Of a stretch of 36,367 nucleotides of DNA, positions 22,396-29,536 are shown one piece after another. Source of the stretch: a virus. The translations under genes and the position numbers were made by a program. The number at the start of each line of letters is the position of its first letter. The first letter of the stretch is position 1. Under the pieces are notes generated by a model. The model searched no databases, was not told the DNA's origin, and saw only the letters and a list, made by a program, of their open reading frames with translations. The DNA lies in IMG/VR virus record IMGVR_UViG_3300037541_000777, positions 1 to 36,367 of that record; one strand, given 5' to 3'.

Positions 22396-22827
22396 TTATC
22401 CGATCCGCCAGGCGCGGCGGGCGGTGAGGGTGGGGCGGTAGTCGAGGCCGGTGGGGCTGGCGAAGACGCTTTGCGCGCCGAGGCACACGCCGAGCGCGGG
22501 GCCGCCGTCGCCGTCGTGCGCCACGAGATCGCCGCGCCGGGCCATCGCCACGGGCGCCTCGGGCCAGCCATGCTCGGCAAACGTTTTTCTTGCGATCGCC
22601 TCGAGGCCGCCGAGCGTGCCGAGCACGCGGGCCGCCGTGAGCGCGGAATCGACCTCGGGGCGCCACGGGCGCGCGGGATCGACGCCGGTGAGGATCGCCA
22701 CCCAATCGCACGCGAAGAAGGCGCAGTTATTCTCGGCCCAGTCGAAGGGCTGCGCTTTCTTTTCCTCGACGAACAGAGCGAGGCGGGCGGGCCAGTTGTC
22801 GCGGCGGGTGGTGGTGGTCGTGCTCAT
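22396..22827 (-). CDS. Tail assembly protein with NlpC/P60-like cysteine fold (K-like)
   Basis: A 143-residue protein. The segment FDWAENNCAFFACDWV near residues 28-43 contains the candidate catalytic cysteine in an N-C-A-x-F context typical of phage K/NlpC-like or DUF6950-like tail proteins. Farther on, ARRGDLVAHDGDGGPALGVCL could give the histidine and acidic partner. Such proteins cut peptidoglycan during DNA entry or help tail-tip assembly. Its position between the hub-like and J-like proteins (with the methyltransferase inserted) fits lambda order. Its ATG overlaps the upstream TGA (ATGA). Confidence 0.78.
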   Translation of the reverse strand: MSTTTTTRRDNWPARLALFVEEKKAQPFDWAENNCAFFACDWVAILTGVDPARPWRPEVDSALTAARVLGTLGGLEAIARKTFAEHGWPEAPVAMARRGDLVAHDGDGGPALGVCLGAQSVFASPTGLDYRPTLTARRAWRIG

Positions 22828-23447
22828 TCGTAGGTGTCGCCGCCGCGCGGGTCGATCACGCCGGAGCCGGCGCCGCCGCCGATGCTCACCGTGGCCTTGC
22901 CCCACGTGATTTCTTTGTTTTGCAGGCCGGCCACGTAGGCGAGGCCGAGGTCGCCGGGATACTCGATTTGCAGATCCTCGTCGGTGTAGCGGCGGCCACG
23001 GGCGCGGGAGTCGATCAACTCTTTCTCGAGGTTGATCGTGATGGAGGCCGTCTCGCCGTTGTCCTCGATCGGGCAGATGTCGATCACGCCGTCGAAGATG
23101 AGATACGGGTCGATCGTAAAGCCGGCCGAGGCGTTGAGCAGGCCGAAATAGATCTTGGCGGGGCGGCCTTGGGTATCGTCGGCGAGGGCGAGGGCGATCA
23201 GGCCGCTCGGGATGCCGGAGAGGCGCAGTTGCACGCCGTTGGCGGCGCCGTCGCGGGTCTCTTTGATCGGGGAAATCGTGCCGAGGTGCCCGGTGCCGGT
23301 GTAGGTGTTGCCGCCCCAGGTGATGTCGCCGTAGCCGTTCCACGCGCGCACGGTGCCGGTGGGCCATTGGAGCTCGACCAGAAAGACGGGCGAGATCGAG
23401 GCGGCGGCGGCGGCGGCGCCGAAGGAGGTGGGAAGATCGCGCGGCAT
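22824..23447 (-). CDS. Tail tip / hub protein (DUF2163-like)
   Basis: A 207-residue protein with the order expected for lambda L-like or DUF2163-like hub proteins: LVELQWPTGTVRAWNGYGDI near the start, WGGNTYTGTGHLGTIS, LRLSGIPSGLIAL, then a C-terminal section with YTDEDLQIEYPGDLGLAYVA. Such proteins link the distal tail ring to the central tip. It follows the distal-tail-like protein and is coupled to the K-like protein by ATGA. The start ATG is preceded by a run of eight A residues two bases upstream. Confidence 0.75.
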   Translation of the reverse strand: MPRDLPTSFGAAAAAASISPVFLVELQWPTGTVRAWNGYGDITWGGNTYTGTGHLGTISPIKETRDGAANGVQLRLSGIPSGLIALALADDTQGRPAKIYFGLLNASAGFTIDPYLIFDGVIDICPIEDNGETASITINLEKELIDSRARGRRYTDEDLQIEYPGDLGLAYVAGLQNKEITWGKATVSIGGGAGSGVIDPRGGDTYE

Positions 23448-23455
23448 GGTTTTTT

Positions 23456-24055
23456 TTAGGAAAGGGCCTCGACGGCGGTGAAGGAGAGGCCGGCGCAGAT
23501 CTTGCGCTCATCCATCGCCCAGGCGGGGAGGCTCGCCAGGCGGAAGAGGCCGCGCGGGGTGGCGTAGGTGATGGGCGAGGTGTTGGCGTAGGCCGAGCGG
23601 AGCCGGGGGAAGACATCGACCGACGTGGCCGAGTTGACCTGGACGACGCGGTGCAGGCGCGACGAGAGCCCGGTGAAGACTTGCAACCAATCGCCCACGG
23701 CAAAGGTGCCCGTGGCGCCCGCGATCGGGAGCGTGGTCGAGTTGGCCACGGCGCCCGCGCCCACGCTGAGCGTGCCGGTGACGGCGCCGAGGCGCGTCGT
23801 GCGGACTGAATCGCCGAGCAAAAAAGTGCCCTCGCGGCCGTTGAGCGCGAGGAAGAAGGCGGCCCACTCGCCGGCGGCGGCTTCCTTCATGGGCGGGAGC
23901 GAGACGGTGGCCTCCCACCATTGGCCGGGCCAAGCGTAGATCTGTTGCTGGCCGGTGAAGGGCGAGGCGTTGAGGCCCACGATGGAGCGCGGCGACCACT
24001 CGATCGAGCGGATGCCGGTGACGGTGGGCAGGGTGAGCGGGAAGGTGATGGCCAT
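23456..24055 (-). CDS. Distal tail protein-like
   Basis: A 199-residue protein located right after the tape measure, where distal-tail or lambda M-like proteins are encoded. The opening PLTLPTVTGIRSIEW, WPGQWWEATVSLPPM, a loop region with AVGDWLQVF and the C-terminal LFRLASLPAWAMDE are typical of a phage tail family I recognise by pattern only. It likely forms the ring at the end of the tail tube. No enzyme motif is visible. Confidence 0.7.
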   Translation of the reverse strand: MAITFPLTLPTVTGIRSIEWSPRSIVGLNASPFTGQQQIYAWPGQWWEATVSLPPMKEAAAGEWAAFFLALNGREGTFLLGDSVRTTRLGAVTGTLSVGAGAVANSTTLPIAGATGTFAVGDWLQVFTGLSSRLHRVVQVNSATSVDVFPRLRSAYANTSPITYATPRGLFRLASLPAWAMDERKICAGLSFTAVEALS

Positions 24056-24064
24056 GGCGGGTCT

Positions 24065-25669
24065 TTAGTAGGCGCGGGCGGTGGCGCCGCCGCGGCGGCG
24101 GATATCGGCGAGCTGGGCGAGGGTTTGGCGTTGGTTGAGGGCGAGCAACGGGCCGAGCTCCGCCTTGGTAACGCCGGTGGCGAATGAGTAGTTGAAGGCG
24201 TAGCTATCGCCGCCGCCGCGCTCGGTCATGCCGGCGGAGATACCCGCGGGGATGATCGTGCCGCCGGTGTTGCTTTTGAAAAACTCTTCGCCGGCCTCGT
24301 TGACCCGGTAGGTCACGCCGGCCTCGACGCCGCCACCCATGGCGCGGCCCGGGATCGCGGCGCCCGTGCCGTAGAAGGCCGGGAGCACGGCGCGGCCGCT
24401 GAGGCCAAAGAGCCCATTGATGAGCGGGTTGATGATCGCCAGGCGCGCGGCCATTTCGATGACGGAGCGGGCGACCACATCGACCAGGCTGGAGAAGGTG
24501 TTTTCGCCGGTGATGAGGATATCGGCAAACGATTGGCCGGCGCGGTCCGCGACGTTTTCCCACATCGCCGCCATGCCGCTCGACCACGCGGTGGCCTTTT
24601 GGCCGACCACGTCTTGGGCCTTGCCGGCATCGATCAGGCGCGAGGCGTAGTCCTCGACCTCGCCGCTGGCTTTGGCGTAGGCCTCGGCGGCTTCGCCCAT
24701 GGCACGGGCGGCGGTCTCGGTCGTGATTTCCTGCCGCTTTTCCATCTCGTTGAGGCGCTCGATCTCGGCGGTGTATTTTTCCAGCGGGGTGCGGACGGCG
24801 AGGGTGAGGGCGGCGGCCTCTTGCAGGCGTTTATTCACTGCCGCTTGGGCCTCGGCGAGGGCCGCCGCATCGCGGCTCACATCGCCGAAAAACGTCGCGA
24901 GGGCATCTTCGACCTTGGGCAAAATGGCGGCGGCGGCGGCGTCGAGATCGCCGAAGAAATCGGTGACGGCATTATTTACGGCGCTGGCGTTGAGGCCCTC
25001 GATCTGCTTGCGGAGGGCGTCGGCTTGCTTTTGCAGCGCGGGCATGGCCGCTTGCGCCTTGTCGGCGCGGTCGAGCATGAGCTCATAGAAATCGCGCCCG
25101 CCCATGCCCACGTCGCCGAAGCTCTCGCCTTCGAACCGCTTGACCCGCGTGCCCAGGTTGGAGAGGCCGAGGGCGCCTTGGCTGCCCTTATCGACAAAGG
25201 TCATGCCGGCCGTGGCCTTGGCGCGGTCCGCTTCCAAGTTGCGAAGCTGGTTTTCGATGTCGGCGAGTTGTTTCTTGCGGGCGGCGAGCTGGGCCTCGGG
25301 GAGCATCTGGTCGAGGCTCGATTCAATCCGCATTGAGGAGATCTCGCGGAATTTCTCCGCGATGCTCGCGGCGCTGTCATCGACGCGCTTGGTGTAGGCC
25401 TCGGCCTCTTTGATCATGCCGACGAAGTAATCGACACCGGTGTTGATGATGCTGAAACCGCCAAAAAGACCCGCGCCGCGGAGCAGGTCTTTGCCAAAGT
25501 CGGCGAGCTCAAACTTGCGTTTGATGCCCTTGGTGAGCTTGTCGACCTCGGTGTTGATCGCCGCCGACGAGCGGCGGGAGGCGTTGTCGGCGCGCTTGAA
25601 CTCGTCGACGAACTGCGTCGCGTCGGCCGTGACTTTGGCGTGGAGCTCGCCGATGGATTTTTTCGCCAT
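24065..25669 (-). CDS. Tail tape measure protein
   Basis: Sets tail length and enters the host envelope during DNA ejection. The 534-residue protein begins with ELHAKVTADATQFVDEFKRA, a common start of tape-measure proteins. Long coiled-coil helices follow (about 100-170 and 250-360), then a hydrophobic stretch near 415-435 (ARLAIINPLINGLFGLSG), and a C-terminal GVTYRVNEAGEEFF-type domain found in many tape measures. At about 1.5 angstroms per residue the tail would be roughly 80 nm. It follows the gp10-like gene with four bases between. A short tape measure suggests a short-tailed siphovirus. Confidence 0.92.
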   Translation of the reverse strand: MAKKSIGELHAKVTADATQFVDEFKRADNASRRSSAAINTEVDKLTKGIKRKFELADFGKDLLRGAGLFGGFSIINTGVDYFVGMIKEAEAYTKRVDDSAASIAEKFREISSMRIESSLDQMLPEAQLAARKKQLADIENQLRNLEADRAKATAGMTFVDKGSQGALGLSNLGTRVKRFEGESFGDVGMGGRDFYELMLDRADKAQAAMPALQKQADALRKQIEGLNASAVNNAVTDFFGDLDAAAAAILPKVEDALATFFGDVSRDAAALAEAQAAVNKRLQEAAALTLAVRTPLEKYTAEIERLNEMEKRQEITTETAARAMGEAAEAYAKASGEVEDYASRLIDAGKAQDVVGQKATAWSSGMAAMWENVADRAGQSFADILITGENTFSSLVDVVARSVIEMAARLAIINPLINGLFGLSGRAVLPAFYGTGAAIPGRAMGGGVEAGVTYRVNEAGEEFFKSNTGGTIIPAGISAGMTERGGGDSYAFNYSFATGVTKAELGPLLALNQRQTLAQLADIRRRGGATARAY

Positions 25670-25673
25670 AAAA

Positions 25674-26228
25674 TTAGACGCGATGGGCGCCGGCCTTCAC
25701 GAGGCGGGCGCGGGTTTTTTCGATGCCTCTGGCGATGCCGGCGGCGAGGGCCTCGCCGGTCTCGCGGTGGCCGGCGTTGACGGCGGGGCGCATAAAGGGG
25801 CGGGCGGCGACGAAGCCGAGCACGCGGGCGGTGCGTTTGCGGAGCGTCGTGCCGGCCTTGGGCGCGACGATGAAGTGCCCAAATTCGACCAAGTGGGCGT
25901 ATTTGTGCGGCTTGCCGGCCTTGCTAAAATTGCCGCCGGCTTTGATGCGCTCGCCGCCGCGGTAGAAACCTTTATCGGGGCCGATGATCGCCGTCGCGTT
26001 GAGGCCGCCGCGATATTTTTTGACGATGTGCGTGATGCTCTTTTTGAGCGCGCCGGTATCGCGCGAGCGTTCGGCAAATCGCTTGGCGTGTTGCTCGATC
26101 GGGCGGGCGGCGACCTTCATGGCCGTCGTCATAATCTGCGCTTGGAGATCCGCCGGAAGCCCACGGAGGACGGCGGTGATGCCGTCGAGGCCGGTGAGCG
26201 GGGTGCGGATGTAGGCGGTGCGGGCCAT
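25674..26228 (-). CDS. HK97 gp10-like head-tail/tail completion protein
   Basis: A 184-residue protein with the family pattern: LTGLDGITAVLRGLP at the start, helix with KVAARPIEQHAKRFAER, TGALKKSITH, then KYAHLVEFGHF and ARPFMRPAVNAG near the end. gp10-like proteins help join tail to head or complete the tail tube. It normally comes before the tail terminator, whereas here it follows the G/GT chaperones, so the order is unusual. The ATG at 26228 is preferred to longer readings into the chaperone gene. Confidence 0.85.
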   Translation of the reverse strand: MARTAYIRTPLTGLDGITAVLRGLPADLQAQIMTTAMKVAARPIEQHAKRFAERSRDTGALKKSITHIVKKYRGGLNATAIIGPDKGFYRGGERIKAGGNFSKAGKPHKYAHLVEFGHFIVAPKAGTTLRKRTARVLGFVAARPFMRPAVNAGHRETGEALAAGIARGIEKTRARLVKAGAHRV

Positions 26229-26230
26229 GA

Positions 26231-26832
26231 TTAGCGGGTGGGCGGGAGCGGTGGGCCGAAGGCGGCGGTAAGGGCGGCGGAGAGTTTTTTTTGCTGGGCG
26301 GCGAGTTGCTCGGTGGTCTCTTCCTCGGGCGGAAGAAAATCGGCGGGGTCGCCGCCGATCTGGCAGGCCATGAGGTTGGCAAATCGGCGAGAGTCGCGGC
26401 GTTCCTTGGTGCGCCACGCTTTGGCGAGGGCGGAGGATTCGGCGGGCGTCAGTTGCCAGGCGTCGAGGCCGGCGGTGAGGCCGAGATCGACGACGGCAAA
26501 GGCCCAGTCGGCGAGGGCGCGGCGCTCGGCGGGCTTTTTTTTTCTGGGAAGGCCTCGGCCACGAGCGCCGAGATAACTTTGAGGGCGCCGAGTTGCTGGT
26601 CCTCGGTGCTGAGATACTCGGCGAGATCCTCGGGCGCGGCGAACTCGTGATCGCGCTCGGTGAGGCTCGCCCAGAGCAGAGCGCAGAGCGCATAGAGCCG
26701 GTGCCGGCCCCGGCCGAGCGCGGCGAAGGAGGCCGGGCGCTCGAGGCTGGCGTTGCGCGCTTGCGCCCGGGCCGTCCACCGCACGGGGCGGGGACGGTCG
26801 AGGGCGATGAGGATCGGGCCGGCGGGGGCCAT
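26231..26832 (-). CDS. Tail assembly chaperone GT (by -1 ribosomal frameshift)
   Basis: The G frame (from 26832) and the T frame (to 26231) overlap. A -1 shift on A9 at 26535-26543 would give a fusion of about 200 residues: 99 from G, then 101 from T beginning KPAERRALADWAF. The T part continues with LTPAESSALAKAWRTKERRD and LPPEEETTEQLAAQQKKLSA. In lambda and relatives, G and GT bind tape measure and tube protein in a set ratio. The T frame has no start of its own that makes sense. The heptamer A AAA AAA is correctly phased in the G frame. Confidence 0.82.
26449..26832 (-). CDS. Tail assembly chaperone G
   Basis: The unshifted product, 127 residues, starting MAPAGPILIALDRP. A helical body with RLYALCALLWASL and LAEYLSTEDQQLGALKVIS is followed, after the slippery site, by a low-complexity Pro/Ser tail. 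It starts two bases after the tube protein's stop, exactly where G is expected. The gene is read on into T by -1 frameshift in a fraction of events. Extensions upstream of 26832 overlap the tube gene and are rejected. Confidence 0.8.
   Translation of the reverse strand: MAPAGPILIALDRPRPVRWTARAQARNASLERPASFAALGRGRHRLYALCALLWASLTERDHEFAAPEDLAEYLSTEDQQLGALKVISALVAEAFPEKKSPPSAAPSPTGPLPSSISASPPASTPGN
26534..26544 (-). promoter_or_regulatory. Slippery site for -1 frameshift in G/GT
   Basis: On the minus strand the sequence is G, nine A residues, then G. Codons GAA AAA AAA AGC in the G frame become AAA AAA AAG in the T frame after a one-base backward slip. The length of the A-run also makes transcriptional slippage possible. 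Confidence 0.8.
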
Positions 26833-26834
26833 GC

Positions 26835-27257
26835 TCAGGCGGTGAAGGTCGAGGCGCCGGTGCCGTCGATCACGATATTGCACATGAGCTTGCCGTTGAC
26901 CGGGAGCGGGAGGCCGATGCTCGTGATGCGCGAGGGCACGACCCATTTGGCCGCGCCGGCATCGGGCAAGGTGACTTCCAGAAAGCCAGCGGTGCCGGCC
27001 TCGACGGCGGCGCGCAAGATCTCGTGGGTCGCATCGGCCGGATCCCAGAGGATCTCGCCGGAGAAGTTAAACGGCTCTTTGAAGCCGGCGTCGATCTTGT
27101 CGAAGGTGCCGGAGCTGTTGTCGTGGGTGGTTACATCGAGCAGGCCGGCGCGGTCGCCGAGGCTGATGGTCGAGTCGCCGGCTTGGCCGATGACGGTGGT
27201 GGGAGGGTTGGCGGTGCCCCATTTGAAGATAGCGCCTTTTGCTTTGTATTTGGCCAT
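26835..27257 (-). CDS. Major tail tube protein
   Basis: Forms stacked hexamers that make up the tail tube. The 140-residue protein begins MAKYKAKGAIFKWG and contains TVIGQAGDSTISLGDRAG, GEILWDPADATHEI and a C-terminal GLPLPVNGKLMCNIVIDGTG, a pattern of beta strands typical of short siphovirus tube proteins. It stands just before the G/GT chaperones as in lambda-like order. An A-tract (six T on plus near 27268-27273) lies a little upstream of the start. Confidence 0.88.
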   Translation of the reverse strand: MAKYKAKGAIFKWGTANPPTTVIGQAGDSTISLGDRAGLLDVTTHDNSSGTFDKIDAGFKEPFNFSGEILWDPADATHEILRAAVEAGTAGFLEVTLPDAGAAKWVVPSRITSIGLPLPVNGKLMCNIVIDGTGASTFTA

Positions 27258-27312
27258 GGTGGTCGGTGTTTTTTAGTTGGTGATTTTGGTGCGGTGGAAA
27301 AGTGGGCGGGGC

Positions 27313-27696
27313 TTAAACGATGAGGTCGCAATCGGCGCGGAAGACCTCGACGTTTTCGTCGAAGTTGCCGTCGCGCTCGTCTTGCAGGGTGGGCACTTCG
27401 CCGGTGGCGAGGGCGACGCCGTCGAGGGCGGCGATCACGGCGTCGCGGAGCTCGATCGCTTGCGCCGCGGTGCCGGCGAAACACGCGAATTGATAGGTGC
27501 GCTCGGTGACGGCCGAGGCGCCGGCGTGGCATTGATCGGGCGAGCTCGCGATTTGTTGATAGACGACATACGGAAAGCCGGCGCCGGCGGGCACGGTCAC
27601 GAAGTAGAGCCCATCGGCGCCGATGAACGCGGCGACGGCGGTGTTGGCCGTGAGGGCGGCGACGAGGGCCGAGTGAGTATCGAGGGCGGTGGCCAC
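27313..27696 (-). CDS. Tail terminator-like protein (DUF3168-type)
   Basis: Caps the tail tube and links it to the head. The 127-residue protein matches this small alpha/beta family by pattern: helical start with SALVAALTANTAVAAFIG, FPYVVYQQIASSP, then TYQFACFAGTAAQAIELRDA and a C-terminal strand NVEVFRADCDLIV. The proposed start is GTG at 27696; an ATG upstream would overlap the small membrane-protein gene. It is followed by the tube protein, as expected. The head closure and connector genes that usually adjoin it are about 4 kb away. Confidence 0.8.
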   Translation of the reverse strand: MATALDTHSALVAALTANTAVAAFIGADGLYFVTVPAGAGFPYVVYQQIASSPDQCHAGASAVTERTYQFACFAGTAAQAIELRDAVIAALDGVALATGEVPTLQDERDGNFDENVEVFRADCDLIV

Positions 27697-27718
27697 GGTG
27701 AAAGGGGGCGGGCGGGGC

Positions 27719-27892
27719 CTAGTCCTGGTCGTGCTCGCGGCGGCGGGAGCGCACGAGCAAGATCCATTTCGTAAGGACGTAGCCAAGCGAGGCGAGGCCG
27801 ACGGCGATCGAGAGCACGCTGTGGATATTGGAGAGGATCGCGGTGCCGATGGTGCCCGCGCCGCCGATGAGTGGTGTGAGGTCGTGTCGCAT
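27719..27892 (-). CDS. Small membrane protein, holin candidate 1
   Basis: A 57-residue protein with two hydrophobic stretches, LIGGAGTIGTAIL and VLSIAVGLASLGYVLTKWIL, and a charged C-terminal tail (VRSRRREHDQD). This layout resembles small holins, which form pores that release endolysin. It lies just after the nested lipoprotein gene in the lysis-like cluster. The start ATG follows a run of A residues. Confidence 0.6.
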   Translation of the reverse strand: MRHDLTPLIGGAGTIGTAILSNIHSVLSIAVGLASLGYVLTKWILLVRSRRREHDQD

Positions 27893-27896
27893 TTTT

Positions 27897-28157
27897 TTAC
27901 GGGGTGCGGTTGGCGTGTTGGCGCTCGAGGCGGGTGATGGTGTCGAAGGTCTCCAAAACAAAAACGGGGGCGGCGGCGGCGGCGGCTTGGAATTGCGGGT
28001 GGCGGGCGAGGCGGGCGGTGTTATCCTCGGCGGTCACGGGCAGGGCACGCGGCGCAAAGGTCGCGCACGCCGTCAGGAACGGGAGGAGCAGCAGGCCGAG
28101 CACGAGCAAGGGCCTCGGCGATGAGCGCGGCGTTGCGGGCGTTTTTGGCGGATTCAT
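27897..28157 (-). CDS. Small lipoprotein, outer-membrane spanin (Rz1-like) candidate
   Basis: An 86-residue protein with signal peptide and lipobox: LLVLGLLLLPFLTAC, with lipidated Cys in the L-T-A-C context. The mature part has helices ending in FDTITRLERQ. The first half of its gene lies inside the 28021-28275 gene in another reading frame. An Rz1-type lipoprotein nested in or overlapping an Rz-type gene is a known phage lysis arrangement, in which the pair fuses inner and outer membranes. The role is inferred; the mature part is not very proline-rich. Confidence 0.6.
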   Translation of the reverse strand: MNPPKTPATPRSSPRPLLVLGLLLLPFLTACATFAPRALPVTAEDNTARLARHPQFQAAAAAAPVFVLETFDTITRLERQHANRTP

Positions 28158-28275
28158 CGGCAAGGTTTTGCTCGGTTTTGTACGCGGAGTAGGCGGTGAG
28201 CAGTTGGGCAAAAAGGGACTCCGCCGCCGGGAGCGCTTTGATAAGCGCGAGCAGCGCGGCGACGACGGAGGCCAT
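28021..28275 (-). CDS. Possible inner-membrane spanin (Rz-like) overlapping the lipoprotein gene
   Basis: An 84-residue protein with a hydrophobic/amphipathic N-terminus (VVAALLALIKALPAAESLFA) and a helical segment (YKTEQNLADESAKNARNAAL) that could be a coiled coil. Its last 137 bases overlap the start of the lipoprotein gene in another frame. The start ATG follows AAAAAAAG. The N-terminal hydrophobic part is a poor transmembrane helix, so the spanin call is tentative; a small lysis regulator is possible. Confidence 0.5.
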   Translation of the reverse strand: MASVVAALLALIKALPAAESLFAQLLTAYSAYKTEQNLADESAKNARNAALIAEALARARPAAPPVPDGVRDLCAACPARDRRG

Positions 28276-28281
28276 CTTTTT

Positions 28282-28461
28282 TTATTTGGCGTTGGCTTGC
28301 TCGGAGGAGACGCCGTTGTCGCGGGCGGCGACGCCCACGATGAGGCCGCCCAGGGCGAGCAGGGCCTCGCTCACCCAGTAGTAATCGGGCGTGAGCAGTT
28401 GTTTCGCGACGGGAGCGAGGGCGAGGATGATGCCGCCGAGGGTGGTTTTCCAAGATTTCAT
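28282..28461 (-). CDS. Small membrane protein, holin candidate 2
   Basis: A 59-residue protein with two hydrophobic segments (GGIILALAPVAKQL and ALLALGGLIVGVAA), a short basic start (MKSWKTT) and a polar tail. It resembles phage holins of the two-segment kind. It is followed by the Rz-like gene. Together with the 57-residue protein, there may be a holin and an antiholin. Confidence 0.62.
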   Translation of the reverse strand: MKSWKTTLGGIILALAPVAKQLLTPDYYWVSEALLALGGLIVGVAARDNGVSSEQANAK

Positions 28462-28480
28462 GGTGATGTGGTTTTGATGG

Positions 28481-28657
28481 TTACGGGAGCGGGAGAAGTT
28501 TGGCGGGGGGGCGGGAGAGGATGGCGGGGTCGCGGGGATCGTGGGTTGTGGCGCAACCTGAGAAGGCGAGCACTGCGATGAGGCAAACAAGCCGGAGAGG
28601 TGCCCACGGAACACACGGAAGACACGGAAGCCGGAAAGATTGGAAAAAAAGTTTCAT
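28481..28657 (-). CDS. Short lipoprotein with nonamer-derived signal region
   Basis: A 58-residue protein. A lipobox (VLAFSGC) follows a hydrophobic segment. Before it, residues about 9-18 (RLPCLPCVPW) are the translation of a nonamer repeat in a frame different from that used in other genes. The mature part is short and Pro-rich (HDPRDPAILSRPP, then KLLPLP), as is typical of small outer-membrane spanins. The start overlaps the stop of the cysteine-hydrolase-like gene (ATGA). It may be the true Rz1-like partner of the cluster. Confidence 0.55.
   Translation of the reverse strand: MKLFFQSFRLPCLPCVPWAPLRLVCLIAVLAFSGCATTHDPRDPAILSRPPAKLLPLP
28602..28630 (-). repeat. Triple-nonamer repeat, copy 9
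   Basis: Translated within the 58-residue lipoprotein in the LPC-LPC-VPW frame. Its flanks are almost the same as those of copy 4 in terL. Confidence 0.9.
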
Positions 28658-29139
28658 GCGGCGAAGCCTTCGGTGATCGAGGCGCGCTCGCCATCGGTGA
28701 GGGTGATTTCTTCGCCGTCGGCGGGCTCGAAAAAATGGATCTGCCCGTCGTGATCGGCGAACCATAGGGCGGCGTGGCGGCCGACCCGGCGGGAGTTGCG
28801 GGCGGTATAGTCGATCGAGCCGAGGGCGGTGCCGGTGCGGGTGCGGCCGGTGGCGAGAGCATCGACGGCGCAGCAGTCGATGACGTAGGCGGTGAAGCTG
28901 AGGGCGTGGTTGTCGCAGTCGTAGATCTCGGGGCGCCAGAGCGGGCGCTTTTCCGTTTTGCCGCCGCCGATCTGCACGACGTGCGTGAGCCGCTCAGGGA
29001 GCGAGGCGACCCAGTAGCCCCACGCCTCGCGGACCCATGCAGGCGAGAGCCCGTCAAAGGTCGCGTCTTTCCAGCGCCAAAGGTGCGCGGGGGCGCCGAT
29101 GGCGTAGAGCGCGAGAGCGAGCTGTTGGGTGGTGAGCAC
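28654..29139 (-). CDS. Cysteine-hydrolase-like protein, endolysin candidate
   Basis: A 161-residue protein. EIYDCDNHALSFTAYVI (about 71-87) puts a cysteine (C75) in a D-C-D-N setting at a helix start. H122 (GRHAALWF) and an acidic residue around FFEPADGEE (E138) could complete a transglutaminase- or papain-like triad. No export signal is seen, as is usual with holin-dependent endolysins. Position beside two holin-like proteins and a lipoprotein supports a role in lysis. The family is not certain, so it could also be a virion-associated hydrolase. Confidence 0.55.
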   Translation of the reverse strand: MLTTQQLALALYAIGAPAHLWRWKDATFDGLSPAWVREAWGYWVASLPERLTHVVQIGGGKTEKRPLWRPEIYDCDNHALSFTAYVIDCCAVDALATGRTRTGTALGSIDYTARNSRRVGRHAALWFADHDGQIHFFEPADGEEITLTDGERASITEGFAA

Positions 29140-29163
29140 GAGGCGGCCGGAGGGTTTTGGGCT

Positions 29164-29532
29164 TTACGGCGCGGGCGCGGGAGCCGGGGCCGGTGCGAAC
29201 TTGGCGGCTTGGTCGGCGGTGAAGGCGGCTTTTACGGCTAGACTCAGGCCGGAGAATTGCGCGGGCGTCAGTGTAATCGTGAAGCTCGCGGAGGTGGAAA
29301 GCTCGCGGGAAATCTCAGTGCCTTCGGAGTCGTTTTTGACGACGAGGGGGAACACGGTGAGGGTGAGGGAGCCGTCGTCGGCGGGGTCGCCTTGCACGCG
29401 GCCAACGTAGTGCGTGATCGTGTTGCCGGCCTTGGTGACGGTGGAGAGGACGGTGCGAATCGGAGCCGGTTCGGCCGCAAAAGCGACGGAGGCGAGGGCG
29501 AGGGCGAGGAGTGCGAGGATGTGTTTTTTCAT
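29164..29532 (-). CDS. Secreted small hypothetical protein
   Basis: A 122-residue protein with a Sec signal peptide (MKKHILALLALALASVAFA, cut likely after AFA) and a mature beta-rich domain containing TITHYVGRVQGDP and SASFTITLTP. It ends in an Ala/Pro repeat tail (APAPAPAP). It lies four bases after the fibre-like gene, which also carries a signal peptide, so the two may act together outside the cytoplasm. No known family was recognised. Confidence 0.65.
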   Translation of the reverse strand: MKKHILALLALALASVAFAAEPAPIRTVLSTVTKAGNTITHYVGRVQGDPADDGSLTLTVFPLVVKNDSEGTEISRELSTSASFTITLTPAQFSGLSLAVKAAFTADQAAKFAPAPAPAPAP

Positions 29533-29536
29533 GTGC

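Noticed and set aside
22395-22580. Longer N-terminus for the methyltransferase
   Set aside because: It would run antiphase through the K-like tail gene; the ATG at 22394 lies one base after that gene's stop.
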